Of a stretch of 64,000 nt of DNA, positions 1 to 9,507 are shown piece after piece (within the stretch, counting starts at the first letter, position 1; every line of letters starts with the position of its first letter). The stretch is from CAZNKU01 sp045654805. Its GTDB lineage: Bacteria; Bacillota; Clostridia; Monoglobales; Firm-18. The notes under the pieces are model-generated. The model was not told the origin of the DNA. It searched no databases and was given only the letters and a program-made list of their open reading frames with translations. The stretch covers positions 11,291 through 75,290 of the forward strand of contig JAZOOD010000057.1 in assembly GCA_045654805.1 (NCBI GenBank), in the 5' to 3' direction. The position numbers were made by a program, and so were the translations under genes.

Positions 1-297
1 ATCAGGGAAAGATTTTATTTCATCAGCAGCATAACTTATACATTCGGACACAACCTGTGACTTTGCTGAAATTTCCGCACGTTTAATCAATGAATTACAT
101 CCGTTTTTTGCGTTTTCAAGCATAATAGAGGTTTTTTTATCTGCATTTACAACAATTTTTTCAGCCTCGGCATTTGCCAGAGCTTCTGCATCTGCAATAA
201 TTTTTTCAGCAAGTCTTTTTCCCTCATCCTTTATCTTACTGATTTCAAGGAGATTATCTTCTTCAATTTTTTGTAATATCAAATCTAAACCGTTCAT
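1..297 (-). CDS. ntpE: V-type ATP synthase subunit E, partial (C-terminus beyond left edge)
   Basis: The 99 visible codons are the N-terminus; the gene runs off the left edge. The product begins MNGLDLILQKIEEDN and is a long charged helix rich in Ala, Glu and Lys, with repeated 'A-D-A-E-A' and 'K-N' stretches. That is typical of the peripheral-stalk E subunit, which pairs with the G/H subunit and holds the A3B3 head to subunit I. It lies 25 bases behind subunit K and is the fourth gene of the visible ATPase operon, so the catalytic A/B/D subunits probably follow outside the window. The assignment rests on position plus helix composition, because E subunits have few invariant residues. Confidence 0.8.
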   Translation of the reverse strand, partial: MNGLDLILQKIEEDNLLEISKIKDEGKRLAEKIIADAEALANAEAEKIVVNADKKTSIMLENAKNGCNSLIKRAEISAKSQVVSECISYAADEIKSFPD

Positions 298-322
298 AGT
301 TATCCCAACTTTCAGAGTGATG

Positions 323-793
323 TTATATATTATAAATAATTAAAATTGAAATAAGCAAAGCCAAAATAGCATAAGTTTCAACCATTGCCGACATAATTAT
401 AGCCTTACCGCTATCTTCTGGCTTTTTAGCTATAATACCTATACCTGCTGCAGCTGCCCTACCCTGAGCTATAGCTGAAAATAACCCTCCAAAAGCAATA
501 GGTAATGATGCAGCAAAATACATAAGCCCCTGTTCTAAAGTCAAATCAGCAGGATTACCGCCGATAATCCCCACATTTGTAAGCAACAAAACGGCAACTA
601 ACAAGCCATATAGTCCCTGTGTACCCGGTAACAATTGTAGAATCAAAGCCTTTGAAAATTTAGATGAATCCTGACTGACCAATCCTGCAGCGGCCTCACC
701 AACCAAACCTACGCCTTTTGCACTACCTATACCTGCAAAGAATGCCGCAAAAACTGCACCTGTTACCGCTAAAGCCAAACCCAAATTATTCAT
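323..793 (-). CDS. ntpK: V-type ATP synthase subunit K (proteolipid, Na+-binding type)
   Basis: This 156-residue membrane proteolipid forms the rotor ring. It has four hydrophobic helices in two hairpins, the duplicated c-subunit fold. ATG at 793 is chosen over an in-frame start 18 bases upstream because AAGGAG sits about 7 bases before it. The ion site can be read directly: LLPGTQG at residues 54-60 supplies Leu55, Thr58 and Gln59, AQG at 109-111 supplies Gln110, and VETYAIL holds Glu139. This matches, residue for residue, the Na+ site known from Enterococcus hirae NtpK. The product is therefore inferred to carry Na+ rather than H+. The start overlaps the end of the subunit I gene by 8 bases, which suggests translational coupling. 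Confidence 0.93.
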   Translation of the reverse strand: MNNLGLALAVTGAVFAAFFAGIGSAKGVGLVGEAAAGLVSQDSSKFSKALILQLLPGTQGLYGLLVAVLLLTNVGIIGGNPADLTLEQGLMYFAASLPIAFGGLFSAIAQGRAAAAGIGIIAKKPEDSGKAIIMSAMVETYAILALLISILIIYNI

Positions 794-2774
794 AAATATT
801 CTCCTTTTCAAACTTAAAAAATTCTGTATTAACTTTTAAAGGCTTAAAGGCTCTGCCCCCACCCTCATAAAATTTTGAAAATAGTTCAACAAACTGCAAT
901 CTACCGGAATGAACATATGCACCAAGCAGATTAATACCTAAATTTGCAGTATGACCAATAATCCCTACTACTATAAGCATAATCAACTTCAACATACTAC
1001 TTTGAGGCATTGAGGCTATTAAATTTATAACACCTGCAATACTTCCCGTAGCAAGACCTAATGCCAGCAATCGTGAATATGAAAGTATATCCGACAAATA
1101 ACCCGTAGCCACATTATATAAACCGTAAATACCTCCAAAAAATCTCATAAATATATTTTTACCGCTTCTGCCCGATGTTGAAACAATGCTAATGATACCA
1201 ATAATCAAAAGGTACTTACCTATATTTTGCAAGATAGGTGAAACCTCTGTCAAAATTCCTGCCGCAAGCGGTGCAACACCCAAAATAGTCAGATAAACCG
1301 GTACTACCTCACATACTGCATCAATTTTTTTACCTTCACTCCACAATATTTTCAAATTAACTGCTAAACCTAAAAACAAATGTAAAATTCCAAGTCCAAA
1401 GCTGAACAAAAGCATTTTTATGGGGTTTTCAATTGGTTCAAACCACAATGCAGTAGAACCAATATCCTTACCAAAAAAGTTAGATGCAATTATCTGAGGC
1501 AAGTCGCCAAACCAACTACCGAACAAAACTCCCCAAAACAGTGTGGAAATACCACAATACTGAAACATCTTCATACTTCGTCTTAATGAACCTTCAACTG
1601 TAAATTTTTTAAGCACAAATGTTGTCCCTATTACCATTAACAATCCATATCCTGCGTCGGAAAGCATTATTCCAAAGAAAACGTAATAGAAAAAAGCCAT
1701 AACTGCACTTGGGTCAACATCTCTTTTATTAGGCAAGGCATACATTTCGGTAATACCCTCCACGGGTTGAGAAAAATTTCCGTTTTTTAGAAGTACAGGA
1801 ACGTCCTCATCCTCCTCTGGCTCGGAAACATTTATTGCAACAATGTATTTTTCCTCAAATTCATCTATTAGTCCATTTATATATTTTTGTGGAACATATC
1901 CGTTTATAACCACGGTATTCTGAGTTATCTTAAGCTCATTTACAGCATTGTATTTATCTTTGCGTATTGAAAGAAAGTCAATTAAAAACTCAATATCTTC
2001 CGTCTTATCAATATGGCTTTTAATCTTTTTCTCAAGGTCATCAATTTTTTCCATATTAGCCTTTATTTTATCTTCAGTTTTTTTAATTTCCTGAGATGGT
2101 GTAAGGTTACTTTTACCGGAATTTGAAACAAACCCCATATTGCGAATAACTTCATAAACATCATCTGCTACAGATTTATGGCATATTAACACAGCACAAG
2201 TCTGCCCCATGCGTGATGATACAATCTCTACGTACGTAATCAAACTTTCGTTATTTACCTTAATCTGCTCCTTGATATAATCAACATTCAAAGTATCAGG
2301 AAAAGTACCGATAAATGATCTTGTATGCTTTGTACCCTTAAAGTTCTGCTGAATGTCAAGTCCAATCCAGGGCTGCAAAGTATCAATCTGTGTATTAAGC
2401 TTGGAAATTTCATTATTACATTCAGTAATTATTTTTGAACAATCCAATACAGAATAGCATATGCTTAATGTTTTGTCCGCCAATTCTTTTTTTTTCACAA
2501 ATTCGTCGGTAGAAATTACCTTTCTCCCATTTAACGAATGTAATATTGATTCCTTTTTATTACTGTACTTATTCAAAAGTTCCAATGCACTTTTGGCAAC
2601 TGATATATTACGTTCAAACTGTGCAATTATACCATTAGTATCAATTTTTATAAGTTCATTATTTGGGGTATTGTAAATTTCCATTACTCCACGCCTCTGG
2701 AGTCTTTCCACAATACTTTTACTATCTTTTAAAAGAGCAATCATTTCTATCTTCTGCATATGGATTTTTGACAC
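786..2774 (-). CDS. ntpI: V-type ATP synthase subunit I
   Basis: This 662-residue protein is the membrane stator (a-subunit homologue) that lines the ion path beside the K ring. The first ~340 residues are a soluble, coiled-coil-rich arm. The rest holds about seven or eight transmembrane helices, including the conserved 'FYYVFFGIMLSDAGYG' segment near residue 365 and 'LSYSRLLALGLATG' near 565. The length matches the family. The start is GTG at 2774, with AGAAGGTGAT upstream; there is no ATG at an equally good distance. It follows the G/H subunit by about 30 bases and overlaps ntpK. Confidence 0.93.
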   Translation of the reverse strand: MSKIHMQKIEMIALLKDSKSIVERLQRRGVMEIYNTPNNELIKIDTNGIIAQFERNISVAKSALELLNKYSNKKESILHSLNGRKVISTDEFVKKKELADKTLSICYSVLDCSKIITECNNEISKLNTQIDTLQPWIGLDIQQNFKGTKHTRSFIGTFPDTLNVDYIKEQIKVNNESLITYVEIVSSRMGQTCAVLICHKSVADDVYEVIRNMGFVSNSGKSNLTPSQEIKKTEDKIKANMEKIDDLEKKIKSHIDKTEDIEFLIDFLSIRKDKYNAVNELKITQNTVVINGYVPQKYINGLIDEFEEKYIVAINVSEPEEDEDVPVLLKNGNFSQPVEGITEMYALPNKRDVDPSAVMAFFYYVFFGIMLSDAGYGLLMVIGTTFVLKKFTVEGSLRRSMKMFQYCGISTLFWGVLFGSWFGDLPQIIASNFFGKDIGSTALWFEPIENPIKMLLFSFGLGILHLFLGLAVNLKILWSEGKKIDAVCEVVPVYLTILGVAPLAAGILTEVSPILQNIGKYLLIIGIISIVSTSGRSGKNIFMRFFGGIYGLYNVATGYLSDILSYSRLLALGLATGSIAGVINLIASMPQSSMLKLIMLIVVGIIGHTANLGINLLGAYVHSGRLQFVELFSKFYEGGGRAFKPLKVNTEFFKFEKENIYE

Positions 2775-2805
2775 GTGATATCACCTTCTTTCTGACTATT
2801 GTATC

Positions 2806-3114
2806 TTAAAACAAAACCTCACATACAATTTTAGCTGCTTTATTTTCCAAATCTGAAGATTTTGAAAATATTTTTTCTTTACGTTTATCTGCTTCATCCT
2901 TTGCATCATCATACATTTTATCAATATCAAGCTGCACCTTTGCCACAAGCTCCTCTGATTTTTTACCGGCATTAGCTATAATTTGTTTTCTTTTAACTTC
3001 AGCCTCATTTTTTGCCTTTTCAATTCTATCGGCAATTATCTTCCTTGCCTTAGAAGTTTCATCCTCTATCTGTCTCTCCTTTTCCAAAATCTTCCGAATA
3101 GCTTCTGTTGTCAC
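2806..3114 (-). CDS. V-type ATP synthase subunit G/H (peripheral stalk)
   Basis: This short (~102 residue) protein is almost entirely one charged coiled coil: TEAIRKILEKERQIEDE, then repeated Lys/Glu/Ala heptads. That is characteristic of the stalk subunit called F in E. hirae and G or H elsewhere, which dimerises with subunit E. AAAGGAGG directly abuts the ATG at 3120 with no spacer, so the GTG two codons later (3114), at a spacing of 7, is the more likely start. It is the first gene of the ATPase operon. A terminator-like hairpin lies only about 10 bases upstream of its ribosome binding site. Confidence 0.8.
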   Translation of the reverse strand: MTTEAIRKILEKERQIEDETSKARKIIADRIEKAKNEAEVKRKQIIANAGKKSEELVAKVQLDIDKMYDDAKDEADKRKEKIFSKSSDLENKAAKIVCEVLF

Positions 3115-3134
3115 AATCATCCCTCCTTTTGAAT

Positions 3135-3175
3135 AAAAAAGCAAAAAAGGAACCATCTTTACAGATAGTTCCTTT
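3135..3175 (-). terminator. Intrinsic terminator after purL, in the leader of the V-ATPase operon
   Basis: AAAGGAAC (3146-3153) pairs with GTTCCTTT (3168-3175), and an inner ATCT/AGAT extends the stem around a 4-base loop. On the minus strand it is followed by T6, GC and T6. It ends the purine transcript, yet lies immediately before the ribosome binding site of the ATPase operon. Confidence 0.8.
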
Positions 3176-3201
3176 AAGCTAATATTTAATTTTTCTTAAA
3201 A

Positions 3202-3255
3202 TTATAATATTACAACAATATAATCAAAACATATCTGTACATTGTAATATTATAA
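3202..3255. repeat. Perfect 14-bp inverted repeat upstream of the V-ATPase operon
   Basis: TTATAATATTACAA at 3202-3215 is matched exactly by TTGTAATATTATAA at 3242-3255, with 26 bases between. It lies between purL and the ATPase genes, in DNA that should contain the ATPase promoter. It could be an operator pair or an RNA hairpin; no regulator is assigned. Confidence 0.5.
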
Positions 3256-3270
3256 CCGCAATTATATTTT

Positions 3271-6200
3271 TTATTTAAAATATTCTACAGCAGACTTGAA
3301 TAATCCCAAATCATAGTTGCCTTCAACATTTTTGTAAAGGTCAACGTCTACGCGTTCAGAATGTCCCATTTTACCGAACACTCTGCCATCAGGTGAAGTA
3401 ATACCTTCAATTGCAGCAAAAGAACCGTTTGGATTATACTGAATATTAGTTGTAGGATTACCTTCTAAATCTACATATTGGGTAATAATCTGACCGTTTT
3501 TACCCAATTCTTCAATCAATTTTTCATCAGCAATAAATCTACCTTCACCGTGTGAAATTGGTACTGTGTAAATACCGCCAACCTCTGCATTTAAAAGCCA
3601 AGGTGACTTGTTAGATGCGACACGTGTATGAACAATCTTTGACTGATGACGTGAAATTGTATTGAATGTAAGTGTAGGGCAACTTTCGTCAGTATCTATA
3701 ATTTTACCGTAAGGTACAAGACCAAGCTTGATAAGTGCCTGGAAGCCGTTACAGATACCACCCATAAGACCGTCTCTGTTGTCAAGAAGATTAGTAACCG
3801 CTTCCTTAATTTCAGCATTACGGAAGAAAGCTGTAATAAACTTACCTGAACCATCAGGCTCATCACCGCCAGAGAAACCACCGGGGACAAATATAATCTG
3901 TGACTGTTCTACTTTGCTTGCAAAGTTCTTTACAGATTCTGTAAATGAGCTTGCAGACAAGTTGTTAATAACAAATATTTCGGCCTCTGCACCGGCTTTT
4001 GTAAATGCCTTTGCAGTATCATATTCACAGTTTGTACCCGGGAATACAGGAATCAAAACCTTTGGTTTTGCAATCTTAACAGAAGACTTTTTAACATCTG
4101 CACATTTATATTCGTACTTTTCAATCTTTTTATCTTCAGTTTTAATATTGCATTTGAATATACTTTCAAGCTTATTTTCATATAAATCTTCAAGATCAGC
4201 CATTGCAATTTTTTCGTCTTTATATGAAATTGAATAATCTGCACCTGTATTACCGATTACCAAACCTTCATTAACATCTTCGGTAACTTCAAGCATAAAT
4301 GCTCCATAGTTATAACCGAATATATCATCATTTGTAAGGTTTGCGTCATATACAAAACCGATTTTGTTACCCATAGCCATTTTAAGAACAGCCTCGGCAA
4401 CACCACCGTATGTTGGAGTATACGCCGCAACAACCTTTTTATCCCTCATAAGCTTTGTAACCTTGTTGAATACATCAATTAATGATGATGCAACAGGCAA
4501 GCCGTTTTCATCATAATCAGGCTTAATCATAACTACATTATGACCTGCTGATTTAAATTCAGGGGAAATAATATTTTCAGTCTTATCAGTTGTAACAGCA
4601 AACGAAACCAATGTTGGAGGTACGTCAATTTTTTCAAAAGTACCGCTCATCGAGTCCTTACCGCCGATTGATGCAATACCCAAATCCTTTTGAGCCTTAA
4701 AAGCACCCAAAAGTGCAGACATTGGCTTACCCCAACGGTTTTTATCAGCCATAGGTTTTTCAAAATATTCCTGGAATGTTAAATACACTTCGTCATAACT
4801 TGCACCTGTTGCGATAAGCTTGGAAACAGATTCCACAACTGCAAGATAAGCACTGTGGTACGGGCTCTTTTCCGCAATAAACGGATTATAACCCCAAGCC
4901 ATCAATGAGCATGTATTAGTATATTCCTTTTCAACAGAAACCTTGTTAACCATAGCCTGGATTGGTGTTCTCTGGTACTTACCGCCGAAAGGCATAAGTA
5001 CTGTACCTGCACCGATTGTAGAGTCAAACCTTTCAGAAAGACCTCTCTTTGAACATACATTAAGGTCACTTGCCAATGCCTTATAAACATCTGTAAAGTT
5101 ACCTGATGTGTCTTTTTTATAACATTCAGGCTTAACTGTTGCAATGTTAATATGCTTTTCAGCACCATTTGAATTCAAGAACTCTCTTGAAATATTAACG
5201 ATATTTTTACCGTTCCAGTTCATTACAAGGTAAGGGTTAGCCTTTACTGTTGCAACGATAGTAGCCTCTAAGTTTTCTTCCTTTGCAAGTTCACAGAAGC
5301 GTTCAACATCCTTTGCTTCTACAACAACTGCCATACGTTCCTGAGATTCGCTGATTGCAAGTTCTGTACCATCAAGGCCGTCGTATTTTTTAGGTACTGC
5401 GTTAAGGTCAATTTCAAGACCGTCTGCAAGTTCACCAATAGCAACGGACACACCGCCTGCACCAAAGTCGTTACATCTCTTTATTAACCTTGAAGCTTCC
5501 GGATTACGGAAAAGTCTTTGCAATTTACGTTCTTCAGGAGCATTACCCTTTTGAACTTCAGCACCACAGCTTTCCAAAGATTCAAGCTTATGTGCTTTTG
5601 AAGAACCTGTTGCACCGCCGCAACCGTCACGCCCTGTACGGCCACCTAAAAGAATAACCTTGTCTCCATCCTCAGGACGTTCCCTGCGTACATTTTCAGC
5701 CGGAGCAGCAGCAATAACCGCACCGATTTCCATACGTTTTGCAACGTAACCATCGTGGTAAAGTTCATCTACCTGACCTGTTGCAAGACCGATCTGGTTA
5801 CCATATGAGCTATAACCTGCCGCAGCAGTAGTAACAATCTTTCTTTGTGGCAATTTACCTTCCATTGTTTCGGAAACAGGTTTTAACGGGTCTGCTGCAC
5901 CTGTTACACGCATAGCTGCATATACATAACTACGTCCTGACAATGGGTCACGTATAGCACCACCGATACAAGTAGCCGCACCGCCAAAAGGTTCAATTTC
6001 AGTAGGATGGTTATGTGTTTCATTTTTGAAAAGCAACAACCATTTTTCAGTCTTTCCATCTACTTCTACATCTATTTTAACTGTACAAGCATTAATTTCC
6101 TCAGACTCATCTAGCTTTGGCAATTTGCCGTTGGTCTTTAAGTATCTTGTAGCGATAGTAGCCAAATCCATAAGGTTAATTGGCTTTGTTCGATTAAGTT

Positions 6201-6960
6201 CTTTTCTTACCGCAATATATTCTTCATAAGTTTTTTGCAATAATTCGTCTTCAAACTCTACATTATCAATTGTTGTAAGGAAAGTTGTATGACGGCAATG
6301 GTCTGACCAATAAGTATCTATCATCTTGATTTCCGTAATAGTAGGGTCACGTTTTTCGGAAATAAAATACTGCTGACAGAATGTGATGTCATCAAGGTCC
6401 ATTGCAAGACCCATATCATCAACAAACTTTTTAAGACCGTTGCGGTCAAGCTCACAAAAGCCTTCCAAAGTAGCAACCTCAGTAGGAATTTCATACTCAA
6501 CTTTTAATGTGTCAAATGTATCTAAGGTAGCTTCTCTGGATTCAACTGGGTTGATAACATATTTTTTTATAGCAGCAATATCTTCATCGGACAAATCACC
6601 ATTTAATACATAAACAGTAGCTGTACGTACAGTAGGTCTGTCCTTTTTAGATATAATTTGTATACATTCTGCCGCAGAATTTGCACGTGCATCAAACTGA
6701 CCCGGCAAGTATTCTACTGCAAAAATATAATTACCTTTATCTGCAATTTCAGATGTTGCAACATCAAGCTGAGGTTCAGAAAATACTGTTTTAATACAGT
6801 AATCAAACAAATCTTTTTCGATATTTTCAACATCATATCTGTTTAAAAGTCTTACACTTTCAAGACCTTTGATTTGCAAAAGTTCTTTCAAATCACTTTT
6901 AAGCGAATTTGCCTCGTGTGCAAGTTCTGCCTTTTTTTCAACATAAACTCTGTAAACCAT
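3271..6960 (-). CDS. purL: Phosphoribosylformylglycinamidine synthase, single-chain (PurL-PurQ fusion)
   Basis: Converts FGAR, glutamine and ATP to FGAM, the fourth step of IMP synthesis. The 1229-residue chain carries an N-terminal PurS-like part, two AIR-synthase-like halves and a C-terminal glutaminase. Visible motifs are 'SDHCRHTTF' near 220, 'NETHNHPTEIEPFGG' near 312, and the class I amidotransferase domain from about 965 ('VLIPVFPGTNCEYD'). That domain has the nucleophile Cys in 'GGICNGFQ' near 1069 and the catalytic His in 'ISHGEGRF' near 1138. All glutaminase residues seem present. It is the last gene of the purine operon and starts 2 bases after purD. Confidence 0.97.
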   Translation of the reverse strand: MVYRVYVEKKAELAHEANSLKSDLKELLQIKGLESVRLLNRYDVENIEKDLFDYCIKTVFSEPQLDVATSEIADKGNYIFAVEYLPGQFDARANSAAECIQIISKKDRPTVRTATVYVLNGDLSDEDIAAIKKYVINPVESREATLDTFDTLKVEYEIPTEVATLEGFCELDRNGLKKFVDDMGLAMDLDDITFCQQYFISEKRDPTITEIKMIDTYWSDHCRHTTFLTTIDNVEFEDELLQKTYEEYIAVRKELNRTKPINLMDLATIATRYLKTNGKLPKLDESEEINACTVKIDVEVDGKTEKWLLLFKNETHNHPTEIEPFGGAATCIGGAIRDPLSGRSYVYAAMRVTGAADPLKPVSETMEGKLPQRKIVTTAAAGYSSYGNQIGLATGQVDELYHDGYVAKRMEIGAVIAAAPAENVRRERPEDGDKVILLGGRTGRDGCGGATGSSKAHKLESLESCGAEVQKGNAPEERKLQRLFRNPEASRLIKRCNDFGAGGVSVAIGELADGLEIDLNAVPKKYDGLDGTELAISESQERMAVVVEAKDVERFCELAKEENLEATIVATVKANPYLVMNWNGKNIVNISREFLNSNGAEKHINIATVKPECYKKDTSGNFTDVYKALASDLNVCSKRGLSERFDSTIGAGTVLMPFGGKYQRTPIQAMVNKVSVEKEYTNTCSLMAWGYNPFIAEKSPYHSAYLAVVESVSKLIATGASYDEVYLTFQEYFEKPMADKNRWGKPMSALLGAFKAQKDLGIASIGGKDSMSGTFEKIDVPPTLVSFAVTTDKTENIISPEFKSAGHNVVMIKPDYDENGLPVASSLIDVFNKVTKLMRDKKVVAAYTPTYGGVAEAVLKMAMGNKIGFVYDANLTNDDIFGYNYGAFMLEVTEDVNEGLVIGNTGADYSISYKDEKIAMADLEDLYENKLESIFKCNIKTEDKKIEKYEYKCADVKKSSVKIAKPKVLIPVFPGTNCEYDTAKAFTKAGAEAEIFVINNLSASSFTESVKNFASKVEQSQIIFVPGGFSGGDEPDGSGKFITAFFRNAEIKEAVTNLLDNRDGLMGGICNGFQALIKLGLVPYGKIIDTDESCPTLTFNTISRHQSKIVHTRVASNKSPWLLNAEVGGIYTVPISHGEGRFIADEKLIEELGKNGQIITQYVDLEGNPTTNIQYNPNGSFAAIEGITSPDGRVFGKMGHSERVDVDLYKNVEGNYDLGLFKSAVEYFK

Positions 6961-6962
6961 AA

Positions 6963-8225
6963 TTAATCCTCCAATGCTTTCAAGGCCTTTTGTCCGATAT
7001 CTTTTCTATAAAATGCATTGCCAAACTTAACTGTCTTTACAGTTTCGTACGATTTTGCAATAGCATCTGCAAGTGTATCACCGATTTCTGTAACGCCTAG
7101 TACTCTACCACCGTTTGTTAAAAGCTTGCCGTCTTTTTCAACAGCACCTGCAACATAAATATTTTTATCAGCAGGCATTGTAATTTCAAAGCCTTTTTCA
7201 TAGCTTTGAGGATAACCTTCAGATGCCATAATTACACAGCACGCACATTTGTCATCAAATTCTACTTCCGCCTTATCCAGACTACCATCGGAAATATGCA
7301 ACATAATATCAAGTAAATCACTCTTTAACAACGGCAATACAACCTGTGTTTCAGGGTCACCAAAACGGCAATTATATTCAATAACCTTAGGCCCCCTAGG
7401 TGTAAGCATCAACCCAAAATACAAGCATCCTGTAAAAGTTCTTCCCTCTTTATTCATAGCCTCAATTGTAGGTATAAAAATCTTTTCCATACACTCATCG
7501 GCAATTTCTTTTGTATAATATGGATTTGGTGCAACAGTTCCCATACCGCCTGTATTAAGACCCATATCATTATCCAAAGCACGCTTGTGGTCCATTGATG
7601 AAACCATAGGAACAACAGTCTTACCGTCAGTAAATGAAAGTACTGAAACCTCTGGGCCTGTCAAAAATTCTTCAACAACAACACGGCTTCCGCTTACACC
7701 GAATATTTTGTCCTCCATCATAGAACGAACGGCATCCATAGCCTGTTCACGGGTTTCAGCAATTATAACACCCTTACCAAGTGCAAGACCATCAGCCTTT
7801 ATAACAGTAGGTATAGGTGCAGTCTTAATATATTCAACCGCATCCTCAAGGTTTTCAAAAACTTCGTATTCAGCAGTAGGAATGTTATATTTTTTCATAA
7901 GGTTTTTAGAAAACACCTTGCTTCCCTCAATAATTGCAGCATCGGCCTTAGGACCAAATGTTTTAATTCCTGCTTTATTAAGGCTGTCAACAGCACCCAA
8001 AACCAATGGGTCATCAGGAGCAACAATTGCGAAATCAATGTTATTATCAACTGCAAATTTTGTTATGGCATCAATATCCTTTGCACCAATATCTACACAT
8101 ATAGCATCCTTTGCTATACCTCCGTTACCGGGCAAAGCATATATTTCCGTAGCGTTTTTACTTTCTTTTATCTTTTTTATGATGGCGTGTTCTCTGCCGC
8201 CGCCACCGACTACCATTATTTTCAA
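6963..8225 (-). CDS. purD: Phosphoribosylamine-glycine ligase
   Basis: Joins phosphoribosylamine and glycine (GAR synthetase, ATP-grasp fold), the second step of purine synthesis. A TTG start at 8225 is chosen: GGGAGGA lies 7 bases upstream and the product then begins MKIMVVGGGGREHAI, the standard N-terminus. Starting further upstream would add 22 unrelated residues and overlap glyA. The 420 residues show the N-terminal GGGGREHA nucleotide loop, the ATP-grasp segment 'KADGLALGKGVIIAE' and 'VIEYNCRFGDPETQ'. Its substrate glycine is supplied by GlyA, encoded just upstream. Confidence 0.96.
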   Translation of the reverse strand: MKIMVVGGGGREHAIIKKIKESKNATEIYALPGNGGIAKDAICVDIGAKDIDAITKFAVDNNIDFAIVAPDDPLVLGAVDSLNKAGIKTFGPKADAAIIEGSKVFSKNLMKKYNIPTAEYEVFENLEDAVEYIKTAPIPTVIKADGLALGKGVIIAETREQAMDAVRSMMEDKIFGVSGSRVVVEEFLTGPEVSVLSFTDGKTVVPMVSSMDHKRALDNDMGLNTGGMGTVAPNPYYTKEIADECMEKIFIPTIEAMNKEGRTFTGCLYFGLMLTPRGPKVIEYNCRFGDPETQVVLPLLKSDLLDIMLHISDGSLDKAEVEFDDKCACCVIMASEGYPQSYEKGFEITMPADKNIYVAGAVEKDGKLLTNGGRVLGVTEIGDTLADAIAKSYETVKTVKFGNAFYRKDIGQKALKALED

Positions 8226-8244
8226 ATTACAATCCTCCCTGATA

Positions 8245-9483
8245 TTAGTAAATAGGATATTTTGCACAAAGCTCCATAACTTCCTTTGCAACTCTTTCCT
8301 TGGAGTTTTCGTAATCTGTTGCGATGTCCTTAAACCAGTCTGCTATCATAATCATTTCAGCTTCCTTAAAGCCTCTGCTTGTAACAGCAGGAGTACCAAC
8401 ACGCAACCCACTTGTTACAAATGGACTCTGTTTTTCATTAGGAATTGTATTTTTGTTAGCTGTAATATGCACTTCATCAAGACGTTTTTCAAATTCCTTA
8501 CCAGTAATATCAAATACAGTCAAATCCAAAAGCATCAAATGATTGTCTGTACCGCCGGAAACAAGCTTAAAACCTCTTTCTACAAGTGCCTTTGCCAGTG
8601 TATCAGCATTTTTAATAATCTGCTTCTGATATTCCTTAAATTCATCTGTCAAAGCTTCACCAAAAGCAACTGCCTTTGCAGCAATAATGTGCATCAAAGG
8701 ACCTCCCTGTGTACCTGGGAATACAGCTTTGTCAATCTTTTTGCCCAATTCTTCCTTACACAAAATCAAACCGCCACGAGGACCGCGTAAAGTCTTATGT
8801 GTCGTAGTTGTAACAACATCAGCATAAGGTACTGGACTTGGATGCAATCCTGCAGCTACCAAACCTGCAATATGTGCCATATCCACCATCATATAAGCAC
8901 CAACTTCATCACAGATTGCTCTTACTTTTTCAAAATCAATAACTCTTGAATATGCACTCGCACCTGCCAAAATAAGCTTTGGTTTACATTCAAGAGCAAT
9001 TTCTCTCATTTTATCATAATCAATTGTCTGTGTATCTTCTGCCACTTCATAAGGTACAACATTGAAATACTTACCTGAAATATTTACAGGTGAACCGTGG
9101 GACAAATGTCCGCCGTGTGCAAGACTCATACCCATAACAGTATCGCCCGGCTCTAAAAGAGCAAAGAATGTTGCAAGGTTAGCGTTAGCACCGCTATGAG
9201 GCTGTACATTTGCGTATTCTGCACCAAAAAGCTTTTTAGCACGTTCTCTTGCAATTTCTTCAACTACGTCAACATGTACGCAGCCGCCGTAATATCTGTG
9301 TGCAGGGTAACCTTCCGCATACTTGTTAGTAAGAACTGTACCTGCCGCAAGCAAAACTGCCTTTGAAACTATATTTTCGGAAGCAATAAGTTCAATATTA
9401 TGCTGCTGACGCTGAAGTTCATCGTTGCACGCAGCAAAAACTTCACTGTCATAGTTTTTAAGTTCGTCAAAAAAATTACTCAT
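8245..9483 (-). CDS. glyA: Serine hydroxymethyltransferase
   Basis: PLP enzyme that splits serine into glycine and 5,10-methylene-tetrahydrofolate. At 412 residues it has the usual bacterial length. 'SENIVSKAVLLAAGT' is near residue 35, and the PLP-lysine motif 'VVTTTTHKTLRGPRGG' is near 225 with Lys in THKT. Its place inside the purine operon fits its products: glycine for PurD and one-carbon units for PurN and the AICAR formyltransferase. TAAGGAGAAAATAAAG precedes the ATG. Co-control by the ZTP riboswitch is inferred from operon structure. Confidence 0.97.
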   Translation of the reverse strand: MSNFFDELKNYDSEVFAACNDELQRQQHNIELIASENIVSKAVLLAAGTVLTNKYAEGYPAHRYYGGCVHVDVVEEIARERAKKLFGAEYANVQPHSGANANLATFFALLEPGDTVMGMSLAHGGHLSHGSPVNISGKYFNVVPYEVAEDTQTIDYDKMREIALECKPKLILAGASAYSRVIDFEKVRAICDEVGAYMMVDMAHIAGLVAAGLHPSPVPYADVVTTTTHKTLRGPRGGLILCKEELGKKIDKAVFPGTQGGPLMHIIAAKAVAFGEALTDEFKEYQKQIIKNADTLAKALVERGFKLVSGGTDNHLMLLDLTVFDITGKEFEKRLDEVHITANKNTIPNEKQSPFVTSGLRVGTPAVTSRGFKEAEMIMIADWFKDIATDYENSKERVAKEVMELCAKYPIY

Positions 9484-9507
9484 CTTTATTTTCTCCTTAT
9501 CTATAAA

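Noticed and set aside
3728..4237. A 169-codon plus-strand frame inside purL
   Set aside because: Antisense shadow of the glutaminase domain; no RBS or family match.
7585..8790. A 401-codon open frame on the plus strand opposite purD and glyA
   Set aside because: It is antisense to two well-supported genes, has low-complexity Ser/Thr/Ile content, no RBS and no recognisable domain.
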